A stretch of DNA of 5,833 nucleotides from Campylobacteraceae bacterium (GTDB lineage: Bacteria > Campylobacterota > Campylobacteria > Campylobacterales > Sulfurovaceae), in assembly GCA_027031505.1 (NCBI GenBank), contig JALVQH010000120.1, positions 1-5,833 of the forward strand. The letters run 5' to 3'. The translations under genes were made by a program, and so were the position numbers. The notes under the pieces are model-generated. The model saw only the letters and a program-made list of their open reading frames with translations. It made no database searches and was not told the origin of the DNA. Shown here one piece after another: positions 1 through 5,833 of the stretch (position 1 is its first letter; the number at the start of each line of letters is the position of its first letter).

Positions 1-374
1 TGGCCGACACCGGCAAGTGTGACGAGTTCTTTCTGGTCGAGCGGGATGTCGCCGTGGTAATTGTCGACGACCGACCGTGCCATCTGGATGAGATTTTTGG
101 CTTTGTTGTTGAAAAAGGAGCAGGTTTTGATGTAGGATTTGACATCTTCAAGTTCAGCATTGGATAGAGAGACGGGATCGGGGTAGGTGTCGAAGAGTGC
201 CGGGGTGATGAGGTTGACCCGTTTGTCGGTGCATTGCGCCGAGAGGATCACGGCGACGAGGAGTTCGTAGGGGTTGCGGTAATGGAGCTCTGTGATGGAG
301 TCGGGGTAGTGCTCGAGAAAGAGGGCGCGTATCGCCTCGATCTCCTCCCGGGTTGCCTGTTTGATCCGTGCCAT
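1..374 (-). CDS. nth: Endonuclease III, N-terminal part (cut by window edge)
   Basis: Base-excision repair DNA glycosylase/AP lyase that removes oxidised pyrimidines. The 124 visible codons start at the ATG at 374-372 (minus strand), behind a purine-rich AAAGAGAG stretch. The protein opens with a short basic N-terminus, then the family signature region NPYELLVAVILSAQCTDKRV (residues 34-53; E. coli has LSAQATD here), TPALF near 58-61, and the start of the helix-hairpin-helix at 121-124 (AGVG). The next codon begins CA, so Gln or His follows GVG; the catalytic Lys expected right after, and the Asp and 4Fe-4S cysteines further on, lie outside the window. The family is usually about 210 residues, so roughly 60% is present. 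The gene is transcribed divergently from the peb4-like gene, as I recall for C. jejuni. The assignment is secure from the motif pattern; the rest of the gene cannot be assessed. Confidence 0.93.
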   Translation of the reverse strand, partial: MARIKQATREEIEAIRALFLEHYPDSITELHYRNPYELLVAVILSAQCTDKRVNLITPALFDTYPDPVSLSNAELEDVKSYIKTCSFFNNKAKNLIQMARSVVDNYHGDIPLDQKELVTLAGVG

Positions 375-398
375 ATCACTCTCTTTCTGGTTTGTGTA

Positions 399-404
399 AT
401 CATA
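399..404 (-). promoter_or_regulatory. Putative -10 box for nth
   Basis: On the minus strand TATGAT lies 24 bases upstream of the nth ATG, a good match to a sigma-70 -10 element. No convincing -35 hexamer is visible about 17 bases further up, which is common in Campylobacterota promoters. This is inference from the motif and its position only. Confidence 0.4.
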
Positions 405-442
405 CTGCGTCGACCGTTAATGTTTGATTTAAACAACTCCGA

Positions 443-448
443 TATAAT
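443..448 (+). promoter_or_regulatory. Putative -10 box for the peb4-like / LysM / fba operon
   Basis: A perfect TATAAT lies 36 bases upstream of the ATG at 485, in an AT-rich stretch. The only -35-like sequence is TGTTTG at 421-426 (16-base spacer), a weak match, in a T-rich run typical of Campylobacterota sigma-70 promoters. It would drive the three-gene run, since no other promoter-like sequence stands out before fba. An AAAGGA ribosome-binding site follows at 471-476, eight bases before the start codon. Confidence 0.55.
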
Positions 449-484
449 TACTCCATCAATTTTAGTTGCCAAAGGACAAACAAG

Positions 485-1336
485 ATGAAAAAACTTTTAA
501 ATATGGTTGCAGTAACATTTGCATTAGGGGGAGCTTTGCTCTCAGCCAAAACACTGGCGACGGTAAACGGCAGTCCCATCACTACCGAGGATGCCAAAAT
601 CTATGTAGCGCAAACACAACCCGGTGCCCAATATGATGCGCTCACTCCTGACCAGAAGAAAATGATTACCGATCGGCTTGTCGAACGCGCACTGTTTATT
701 GATGAAGCCCGGAGAGAGGGATTTGAGAAGGATTCCGAATATCTAAAACTGCTTGCCCGGGATAAAGATGAGCTGCTCGTGCGCACCTGGATTACGAGAC
801 AGTTTGAGAACATCGTAATCAGCGACAGTGAAGCCAGAGCATACTACGACAAACACATGAATGAGTTCAAAATTCCATCGCAGGTGCATGCACGCCACAT
901 TCTGGTTAAGGATGAAAAAACCGCACAAGAGCTTATCGCACAAATGAAAGACCTCAAAGGAGAAGCTCTTAAAAAGAAATTTATCGAATTGGCCAAAGCC
1001 AAATCGACCGGTCCAACCGGATCCAGGGGGGGCGATCTCGGCTTTTTTGCTTCCGGTCAGATGGTCAAACCGTTTAATGATGCCGTGTTTGCTATGCAGA
1101 CAGGCAAAATCTCTTCCAGGCCGGTCAAAACACAGTTCGGGTATCATGTGATTTATCTTGAAGAAAAACGCCCTTCCAAAACCGTTCCGTACGCTGAAGC
1201 CAAAGACCGGATTATTGCAATGCTGAAGCAAAAAACATTCAGCGCCAAAATGACAAAAATGATCTCCAGCCTGAAACAAAAAGCAAAAATTGTTCTTCCT
1301 GCTGCAGAAAGCAATACAACAAAGCAGGTTCACTGA
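485..1336 (+). CDS. Periplasmic parvulin-type peptidyl-prolyl isomerase / chaperone, PEB4 (Cbf2)-like
   Basis: Predicted exported prolyl cis-trans isomerase and SurA-like chaperone for outer-membrane proteins. The 283 residues (C. jejuni PEB4 is about 273) start with a signal peptide: MKK, a hydrophobic stretch at about 7-20, and likely cleavage near residues 21-25. The mature N-terminus ATVNGSPIT matches the SurA/PEB4 chaperone-domain start. Helical chaperone segments span about 32-130. A PpiC (parvulin) domain spans about 133-228, with HARHILV (135-141), GGDLGFF (182-188), MVKPFNDAVF (193-202) and FGYHVI (218-223), so the isomerase core looks intact. A C-terminal helix (about 235-270) returns to the chaperone lobe, as in SurA-like folds. 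The start is supported by AAAGGA at 471-476. It is the first gene of a run ending in fba, the order I recall for C. jejuni peb4-fba. The family call is firm; orthology to PEB4 rests on context as well as sequence. Confidence 0.92.
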   Translation: MKKLLNMVAVTFALGGALLSAKTLATVNGSPITTEDAKIYVAQTQPGAQYDALTPDQKKMITDRLVERALFIDEARREGFEKDSEYLKLLARDKDELLVRTWITRQFENIVISDSEARAYYDKHMNEFKIPSQVHARHILVKDEKTAQELIAQMKDLKGEALKKKFIELAKAKSTGPTGSRGGDLGFFASGQMVKPFNDAVFAMQTGKISSRPVKTQFGYHVIYLEEKRPSKTVPYAEAKDRIIAMLKQKTFSAKMTKMISSLKQKAKIVLPAAESNTTKQVH

Positions 1337-1371
1337 GCCCCTTTTAAAACAAAACGACACGAAGGATATGT

Positions 1372-2079
1372 ATGAAGAAATTCATGATGTTGGCAAGTGC
1401 TGTTATGGTATTGGGCAGCAGTGTGGCTTTGGCCAAAGTAATTGGACGGGTCAACGGCTATCCGATTACGGAACGTTCAGCCAATGCATTTTTGAAGGTA
1501 GTTACCAAAGGAAAACTGAAATACGGTCAGCTTCGTCCAAAAGATAAAAAAGATGTAATCAAGCGCATAGCTCCCGATGCCCTTCTGATCGGAATGGCCA
1601 GACATCATCTTACCGAGCTGGAGCGCAATCAGATTCTTGTTAATTACTGGTTGGCTCAAAAAACACGCAATATTAAAATCAGTCGAGCTGAAGTAAAAAA
1701 AGCCTACAAAGATAATCGGAAATTTTTTAAAGATCCCAAAGGAAAGATTCTCCCCTTTGAAAAAGTAAAAGCGATGATTGAAGTCTCTCTTAAACAAAAA
1801 AAATATGTTGCTCAGCTGATGGATCGGGCTAAAGTTACCATGGGAAAAACCGTCATTAAAGCCCCAAAGAAGACACCAAAGCGTCAAAACAAACCCAAAA
1901 AGCAATCCGCGACAGCTTCAACAGGAGCAGCACACATTTATGTTGTTCAAAGCGGAAATACCCTTTCCGGCATTGCCCACAAATACCATACGACAATCAA
2001 ACAGTTGCGCCTGCTTAACGGTATGAGTGAATCGGATACTCTTAAAATCGGCCAGAAACTCAAAGTCCCCGTTCAGTAA
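1372..2079 (+). CDS. Secreted SurA/PEB4-like protein lacking the parvulin domain, with C-terminal LysM domain
   Basis: A 235-residue predicted periplasmic protein of unknown exact role. It has a signal peptide (MKKFMMLASAVMVLGSSVALA, cleavage likely after residue 21), then VIGRVNGYPIT (23-33), which matches the mature start of the upstream PEB4-like protein. Helices at about 52-119 also match it: ISRAEVKKAYKDNRKFF (103-119) aligns with ISDSEARAYYDKHMNEF in the upstream protein. The sequence then passes straight to LPFEKVKAMIEVSLKQKKY (127-145), which resembles the helix that follows the parvulin domain upstream (VPYAEAKDRIIAMLKQKTF). The isomerase domain itself is absent. A Lys/Pro/Gln-rich linker (about 159-187) leads to one LysM domain (189-233: YVVQSGNTLSGIA, then LRLLNGM, LKIGQKLKVP), a peptidoglycan-binding fold. 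AAGGA at 1362-1366 supports this start; an overlapping ATG at 1368 is in another frame. Inference: a cell-wall-anchored chaperone or scaffold that arose by duplication of the gene before it. No isomerase activity is expected. Confidence 0.85.
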   Translation: MKKFMMLASAVMVLGSSVALAKVIGRVNGYPITERSANAFLKVVTKGKLKYGQLRPKDKKDVIKRIAPDALLIGMARHHLTELERNQILVNYWLAQKTRNIKISRAEVKKAYKDNRKFFKDPKGKILPFEKVKAMIEVSLKQKKYVAQLMDRAKVTMGKTVIKAPKKTPKRQNKPKKQSATASTGAAHIYVVQSGNTLSGIAHKYHTTIKQLRLLNGMSESDTLKIGQKLKVPVQ

Positions 2080-2096
2080 CACATCAAGGAACCAGA

Positions 2097-3170
2097 ATGG
2101 ATCAGAAACTTTCTTCATTTCTCGACCCCGGCGTTGTCACAGGTAAAGAGACAAATACCCTTTTCACCTTCGCAAAGCGTAACGGATTTGCATTCCCTGC
2201 GGTTAATGTGGTTGGAACCAACTCGGTCAACGTAGCACTGGAGACTGCCCGCAAGGTTCATTCTCCTGTCATCATCCAGTTCAGCAATGGCGGTGCCGCA
2301 TTTTATGGCGGTCAAGGGATTGGGAGCGATGTTGCCGCCGTCATGGGGGCAGTCAGCGGCGCCCGTCATGTCCATATGCTGGCTGAGCACTATGGTATCC
2401 CCGTGGTGCTCCACACAGACCATGCCGCCCGCAAACTCCTGCCGTGGATTGATGCACTGCTTGAGGCTGGTGAGGATCATTACGAAGCCTATGGCAAGCC
2501 GCTCTTTTCTTCGCACATGCTTGATCTGAGCGAAGAGCCGATCGAAGAGAACATCGCCATCTGCAAAACATATCTGGAGCGGATGAGCAAAATCGGCATG
2601 ACACTGGAGATCGAACTGGGGGTGACCGGCGGGGAGGAAGATGGTGTGGACAATACCAATGTTGACAACGCTCTCCTCTATACCCAGCCGGAAGAAGTTG
2701 CCTATGCCTACGAGGAGCTGAGCAAAATCAGTCCCAACTTCACGATCGCGGCTTCGTTCGGCAACGTTCATGGTGTCTACAAGCCGGGCAACGTCGTCCT
2801 TACACCGAAGATCCTCGACAATTCTCAGAAATACATCGAAGAGAAGTTCGGCACCGAGCCCAAACCGGTCAATTTCGTCTTCCACGGAGGTTCGGGATCG
2901 AGCCTCGAGGAGATCCGGGAAGCGATCGCGTACGGGGTGGTCAAAATGAACATCGACACCGATACGCAGTGGGCTTTCTGGGACGGAGTGCGGGGGTACA
3001 TCACTCAATACCACGACTATCTGCAAGGGCAGATCGGCAACCCCGAAGGGGACGACAAACCGAATAAAAAATACTACGACCCCCGCAAATGGCTCCGCGC
3101 CGGAGAAGTCTCGATGGTCGCACGGCTCGAAAAAGCGTTTAACGATCTTAATTGTGTGGATCGGTTTTAA
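2097..3170 (+). CDS. fba: Fructose-bisphosphate aldolase, class II (zinc-dependent)
   Basis: Cytoplasmic enzyme that reversibly splits fructose 1,6-bisphosphate into dihydroxyacetone phosphate and glyceraldehyde 3-phosphate; in autotrophic Campylobacterota it should run mainly in the gluconeogenic direction. The 357 residues agree with the long FbaA-type class II family (E. coli 359). Visible active-site elements are HTDH (106-109; catalytic Asp108 and zinc ligand His109), EIELGVTGGEEDGVDN (171-186), NVHGVYKPGN (223-232; zinc ligand His225), FHGGSGSS (262-269; zinc ligand His263) and NIDTDTQWAF (285-294), which binds substrate phosphate and the carbonyl region. Nothing is missing. The gene starts 17 bp after the LysM-protein stop, with AAGGA at 2086-2090, so it is probably co-transcribed with the two envelope genes. 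It faces nrdB convergently across 62 bp. Confidence 0.97.
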   Translation: MDQKLSSFLDPGVVTGKETNTLFTFAKRNGFAFPAVNVVGTNSVNVALETARKVHSPVIIQFSNGGAAFYGGQGIGSDVAAVMGAVSGARHVHMLAEHYGIPVVLHTDHAARKLLPWIDALLEAGEDHYEAYGKPLFSSHMLDLSEEPIEENIAICKTYLERMSKIGMTLEIELGVTGGEEDGVDNTNVDNALLYTQPEEVAYAYEELSKISPNFTIAASFGNVHGVYKPGNVVLTPKILDNSQKYIEEKFGTEPKPVNFVFHGGSGSSLEEIREAIAYGVVKMNIDTDTQWAFWDGVRGYITQYHDYLQGQIGNPEGDDKPNKKYYDPRKWLRAGEVSMVARLEKAFNDLNCVDRF

Positions 3171-3211
3171 ACCCGGAATCAGTATACCAATAACCAATAC
3201 ACTACTACACG

Positions 3212-3231
3212 CAATCCGCGTTAGCGGATTG
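3212..3231. terminator. Hairpin between convergent fba and nrdB, possible bidirectional terminator
   Basis: CAATCCGC (3212-3219) and GCGGATTG (3224-3231) form a perfect 8-bp stem around the 4-base loop GTTA. The hairpin starts one base after the nrdB stop codon (minus strand) and 41 bases after the fba stop. Neither strand has the T-tract of a classical intrinsic terminator, so it may instead act as a 3' end-stabilising hairpin or a Rho-associated end. The structure is seen directly; the function is inferred from its position. Confidence 0.45.
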
Positions 3232-3232
3232 T

Positions 3233-4282
3233 CTAAAAGTCGTCCAAATCGATACTCGACTTGGCGTAGTTGGAAACATTACTCTCGAAGAAGTTGCTCC
3301 GCACCTCATTCATGTTCAAATGTTTGGTGACCAGCTTTTGGAGGTACGTCTCTTCGGTCTCCTCAAAGATCGGATCGAGTCCGATGGTCTTGAGGCGATT
3401 GTTGGCGTAGTTGTGGACGGTGCGTTTCATTAGATCGTGGGTGGTTCCCATGATAGGAAAATTGTCGAGAAGGTAGTTGCCGTATTCAAGTTCAATGTCA
3501 ACGGCATCCCGGATCATGTTGTAGCACTCATCGATGGTGGCGGCGCTGATGGAGTTTTCTTTTTTGATGGTCTTGAAGATATTGCCGAAGAGGGGCATGT
3601 GGGTGTTGAGTTCATCGCGGGCGATGAATTTGATCATATCGCGGGCGCCGGGAACTTTGTCTCCAAGAAGGTAGATGTAGCTGAAACCGAGCAAAAAGTA
3701 GATCCCTTCGAGGTTGACGCTGGCCATGGAACTCAGGAGCATCTTCTCGGCCGATCCGCCGTCGATGTACCGGGCAAACTGCTCGGCAATACGCTGATTT
3801 TTACGGTTGAGTGCCTGATCGTATTTGTAGAGGTTGAATACCTCTTCGGAATTGCCCGCAGCATCAAGGAGAACGGCGTAACTTTTGGAATGGTTGACCT
3901 CCTGCATGATCTGGAGACTTAAGACCGCTTTGACAAGGCGGTTGTTGGCCAGACGACGGAAATCACTCAGATACTCTTCCTGGGCACTGTCATTGAAGCT
4001 CAGCTGGGCAAATGTCAGTTTGTAAATCGATTGTTCATTGTCACTGAGGGCGGTAAAATTTTTGCTTTCTGCAGAAGTATTGACCTCTGAAGGAAACCAT
4101 GTGTTGGCATTCATCAGATCGTAAATATTACTGTCCCAGCGGTATTTTGAACGGTTAAAATCGACAAAACCGGTTGGTTTTCCTCCGTAAATCTTCTCAT
4201 CGAGGATGTCTTCTCCGGCTGGATTATAATAGTGTTCTGCATCCATCATTCTCTCTCCGATTTGGTACTTTTTGTTTGCCAT
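3233..4282 (-). CDS. nrdB: Class I ribonucleotide reductase small (radical-generating) subunit
   Basis: R2/beta subunit that houses the di-metal centre and tyrosyl radical used by NrdA to reduce ribonucleotides to deoxyribonucleotides. The predicted ligands and radical residue are Asp98 (LSFNDSAQ), Glu128 and His131 (QEVNHSKSY), radical Tyr135, Glu192 (VNLEGIYF), and Glu224 with His228 (ARDELNTHMPLF). In E. coli the last pair is spaced E-x-x-H; here it is E-x-x-x-H. The C-terminus, SNYAKSSIDLDDF, is the kind of tail that docks into NrdA. With Tyr present it looks like a tyrosyl-radical enzyme rather than the Chlamydia-type Phe variant. The start at 4282 gives 349 residues. A strong GGAGAG sits before Met12/Met13 (4249 or 4246), and starting there would match the N-terminus I recall for H. 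pylori NrdB better, so the true protein may be 337-338 residues. No nrdA is in the window. It is divergent from hisD and convergent with fba. Confidence 0.95.
   Translation of the reverse strand: MANKKYQIGERMMDAEHYYNPAGEDILDEKIYGGKPTGFVDFNRSKYRWDSNIYDLMNANTWFPSEVNTSAESKNFTALSDNEQSIYKLTFAQLSFNDSAQEEYLSDFRRLANNRLVKAVLSLQIMQEVNHSKSYAVLLDAAGNSEEVFNLYKYDQALNRKNQRIAEQFARYIDGGSAEKMLLSSMASVNLEGIYFLLGFSYIYLLGDKVPGARDMIKFIARDELNTHMPLFGNIFKTIKKENSISAATIDECYNMIRDAVDIELEYGNYLLDNFPIMGTTHDLMKRTVHNYANNRLKTIGLDPIFEETEETYLQKLVTKHLNMNEVRSNFFESNVSNYAKSSIDLDDF
4251..4258 (-). promoter_or_regulatory. Strong Shine-Dalgarno-like site suggesting an internal nrdB start
   Basis: On the minus strand GGAGAGAG lies directly before ATGATG (Met12 and Met13 of the long reading frame), with the GGAG core 5 or 8 bases from the two ATGs. 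The upstream ATG at 4282 has only a weak GGGT before it. The stretch also encodes Gly-Glu-Arg in the long form, so coincidence is possible. It bears on whether nrdB starts at 4282 or 4249/4246. Confidence 0.4.
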
Positions 4283-4290
4283 TTTACCCG

Positions 4291-4361
4291 ATATTGATGT
4301 AAGTAAAGCTAAAATATTTTGATGAGAAAGGGGCAGTTGATGCTCCGATTTTCATCAATAT
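4291..4361. repeat. 9-bp inverted repeat in the nrdB/hisD divergent region
   Basis: ATATTGATG at 4291-4299 is the exact reverse complement of CATCAATAT at 4353-4361. Two further TTGATG copies lie between them (4319-4324 and 4337-4342). The left arm sits in the nrdB leader, 8 bases from the ATG at 4282; the right arm overlaps the proposed hisD -10 box. It could be a pair of operator half-sites. The repeat is seen directly; any regulatory role is inference. Confidence 0.4.
4311..4316 (-). promoter_or_regulatory. Weak candidate -10 box for nrdB
   Basis: TATTTT on the minus strand, part of the palindrome AAAATATTTT (4311-4320), lies 28 bases upstream of the long nrdB start. There is no clear -35. 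It is the best -10-like sequence in the short leader, but the match is poor. Confidence 0.22.
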
Positions 4362-4364
4362 AAA
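4337..4364 (+). promoter_or_regulatory. Putative sigma-70 promoter for hisD
   Basis: TTGATG (4337-4342) and TATAAA (4359-4364) are separated by 16 bases, a good -35/-10 pair ending 31 bases before the hisD ATG. AAGGAT at 4385-4390 is the ribosome-binding site, five bases before the ATG. No leader peptide, attenuator or T-box-like structure fits in the short leader. Confidence 0.5.
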
Positions 4365-4395
4365 CGCCGATTATTCACATCGACAAGGATAAAAC

Positions 4396-5833
4396 ATGAT
4401 AAAAATCTTCCAAACAACCGATACGGATTTTCAAACCCATTTTGATGAATTGCTTGCGCGGGGAGCGATGGACATCGAGGGGGTCAGTGCGATCGTACAT
4501 GATTTGCTGGGAGCTATCCGCGCCGGCGGCAATGCAGCACTGCGGGAACAAGTCGCCCGGTTTGACCGCTGGAATCCCCAGAGCGATGACGAGCTCAAAG
4601 TCCGCCCCGAAGAGATGAAAGCCGCCTGGGACGCGATCGATCCCAAGCTCCGCGATGCCCTCCAGCTGGCGTACGACCGTATCCGCGATTACCACGAGAA
4701 ACTCATGCCCAGGACGTGGATGGAGACCGATGCTACCGGCAGCGTACTGGGGCAAAAGGTCGCCCCCGTCGATCGCGCCGGCCTCTACATCCCAGGCGGC
4801 AAAGCTGCCTACCCCAGTAGCCTGCTGATGAATGTCATCCCCGCTCAGGTGGCCGGAGTCGAAGAGATCGTCGTCTGCACCCCGGCTCCCGATAATGAGC
4901 TCAACGAACTCCTCCTGGCTGCCTGCCACCTCTGTGGCGTTGAGAATGTCTTCCGAGTCGGGGGCGCATCGGCGATCGGCGCGATGGCCTACGGCACCGA
5001 GACGATCCCCAGGGTAGACGTGATCACCGGCCCGGGCAACATCTTCGTCGCTACGGCCAAGAAACTGGTCTACGGTGAGGTCAACATCGACATGATCGCA
5101 GGTCCCAGTGAGATCGGTGTGTTGGCCGATGCGTCGGCTCCGGCCGATCTGCTGGCAATGGATCTCCTCTCTCAAGCCGAACACGACGAGATGGCCAGCT
5201 CGATCCTCATCACGGATGATGCTGATCTGGCCGTTTCCGTGGCTCAAGAGATTGAAAAATTCCTCGGTACCCTCTCACGGGAGGCCATCGCCCGTACATC
5301 AATCGAGGAGCGCGGGGCGATCCTCATCGCCCGTGACATGGATGAAGCGGTCGATCTGATGAACCAGATTGCCCCTGAGCACCTCGAAGTGGTCACCGAA
5401 GACCCCATGAGCCTGCTGCCGACCATCCGTCACGCCGGAGCGATTTTCCTTGGGCGCAACACCCCTGAGCCCATCGGCGACTATATTGCCGGCCCCAACC
5501 ACACGCTCCCTACCGGCGGAACGGCACGCTTCTACTCTCCGCTGAGTGTGGAGCACTTCCTCAAAAAGTCCTCCATCATCTCCATGAGCGAAGCGGGGAT
5601 CAATGCCATCGGCGAAGAGTGTGCCATGATTGCCCATACCGAAGGGCTCACCGCCCACGAAGCCTCGGTACGGATGCGCCTGAAAAAGGGGCACGAAGAC
5701 TCCGGACACGACAAGCGCTTCAAAGGGCTGGGCGGTGATGATGATCTCCTCTCCAGGCTTGGCATCGACCTCAACGGCGAGAAGATCAACATCGATCTGG
5801 GCAAGACCAGGGGCTTTTTCGGTGCGGTCGGTG
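4396..5833 (+). CDS. hisD: Histidinol dehydrogenase, with C-terminal extension, open at window end
   Basis: Zinc- and NAD-dependent enzyme that oxidises L-histidinol to L-histidine in two steps, the last reactions of histidine synthesis. The 479 visible codons start at ATG 4396 behind AAGGAT (4385-4390). Family motifs are all present: AGLYIPGGKAAYPSSLLMNV (128-147), TGPGN (211-215), DMIAGPSEIGVLAD (232-245), SQAEHD (259-264; zinc ligands Gln260 and His263), APEHLEV (326-332; catalytic Glu328 and His329), IGDYIAGPNHTLPT (360-373; zinc ligand Asp362, substrate His369) and TAHEASVRMRL (419-429; zinc ligand His421). The family normally ends near residue 428-434, shortly after that last histidine. 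Here the frame continues without a stop for about 45 more codons, through a Gly/Asp/Lys-rich region, to the window edge. The extension may be a genuine tail, a fusion, or a frameshift at the 3' end. The HisD assignment is certain; the C-terminal limit is not visible. Confidence 0.96.
   Translation, partial: MIKIFQTTDTDFQTHFDELLARGAMDIEGVSAIVHDLLGAIRAGGNAALREQVARFDRWNPQSDDELKVRPEEMKAAWDAIDPKLRDALQLAYDRIRDYHEKLMPRTWMETDATGSVLGQKVAPVDRAGLYIPGGKAAYPSSLLMNVIPAQVAGVEEIVVCTPAPDNELNELLLAACHLCGVENVFRVGGASAIGAMAYGTETIPRVDVITGPGNIFVATAKKLVYGEVNIDMIAGPSEIGVLADASAPADLLAMDLLSQAEHDEMASSILITDDADLAVSVAQEIEKFLGTLSREAIARTSIEERGAILIARDMDEAVDLMNQIAPEHLEVVTEDPMSLLPTIRHAGAIFLGRNTPEPIGDYIAGPNHTLPTGGTARFYSPLSVEHFLKKSSIISMSEAGINAIGEECAMIAHTEGLTAHEASVRMRLKKGHEDSGHDKRFKGLGGDDDLLSRLGIDLNGEKINIDLGKTRGFFGAVG

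Noticed and set aside
234..488. Plus-strand open frame of 84 codons before the PEB4-like gene
   Set aside because: Most of it is antisense to nth, and its end runs through the promoter and ribosome-binding site of the next gene.
743..1360. Minus-strand open frame (205 codons) opposite the PEB4-like gene
   Set aside because: It is Cys/Phe-rich with no domain, and fully overlaps a well-supported gene with signal peptide and PpiC motifs.
1290..1547. Plus-strand open frame bridging the PEB4-like and LysM genes, including an ATG at 1368 close to the ribosome-binding site
   Set aside because: It is out of frame with both genes. The in-frame ATG at 1372 gives a clear signal peptide, so the overlapping ATG is coincidental.
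2115..3197. Long minus-strand open frame (360 codons) opposite fba
   Set aside because: It lies antisense to a complete, motif-perfect aldolase gene, and its translation shows no recognisable domain. It is a by-product of the codon bias of fba.
3437..3922. Plus-strand open frame of 161 codons inside nrdB
   Set aside because: It is antisense to the metal-binding core of NrdB and shows no independent support.
4311..4320. Palindrome AAAATATTTT considered as an NrdR-type or similar operator
   Set aside because: It does not fit the NrdR box pattern I know, and a pure A/T palindrome of this size is expected by chance in an AT-rich leader.
4375..5247. Long minus-strand open frame (290 codons) opposite hisD
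   Set aside because: It is antisense to the conserved HisD catalytic region, and its translation has no family signature I recognise.

Overview
The window looks like a chromosomal housekeeping segment of a Campylobacterota (epsilonproteobacterial) genome, most likely a free-living sulfur- or hydrogen-oxidising relative of Sulfurimonas, Sulfuricurvum or Sulfurovum. The grounds are the PEB4/Cbf2-type periplasmic peptidyl-prolyl isomerase, the nth / peb4 / fba gene order that I recall from Campylobacter jejuni, AT-rich intergenic regions with TATAAT-like -10 boxes, and AAGGA ribosome-binding sites. Genus assignment is inference. I see no mobile element, tRNA, rRNA or CRISPR array.

Layout: (1) 1-374, minus strand: the N-terminal part of endonuclease III (nth), cut by the window edge just before its catalytic lysine. 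(2) 375-484: divergent promoter region. (3) 485-3170, plus strand: a compact three-gene run. It holds a PEB4-like parvulin chaperone, a second secreted protein that looks like the same chaperone with the parvulin domain missing and a LysM domain added, and class II fructose-bisphosphate aldolase (fba). The gaps are 35 and 17 bp, each with an AAGGA site, so this is probably one transcript. (4) 3171-3232: convergent junction with an 8-bp-stem hairpin. (5) 3233-4282, minus strand: ribonucleotide reductase small subunit (nrdB). (6) 4283-4395: divergent nrdB/hisD intergenic region with a 9-bp inverted repeat. (7) 4396-5833, plus strand: histidinol dehydrogenase (hisD), open at the window end and already about 45 codons longer than the usual protein.

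Functionally the genes are core: base-excision repair, outer-membrane protein folding, glycolysis/gluconeogenesis, dNTP synthesis and histidine synthesis. I see no defence, phage or secondary-metabolite system. The most unusual items are the parvulin-less LysM paralog inserted between peb4 and fba, the C-terminal extension of HisD, and a one-residue-longer spacing between two predicted metal ligands of NrdB.
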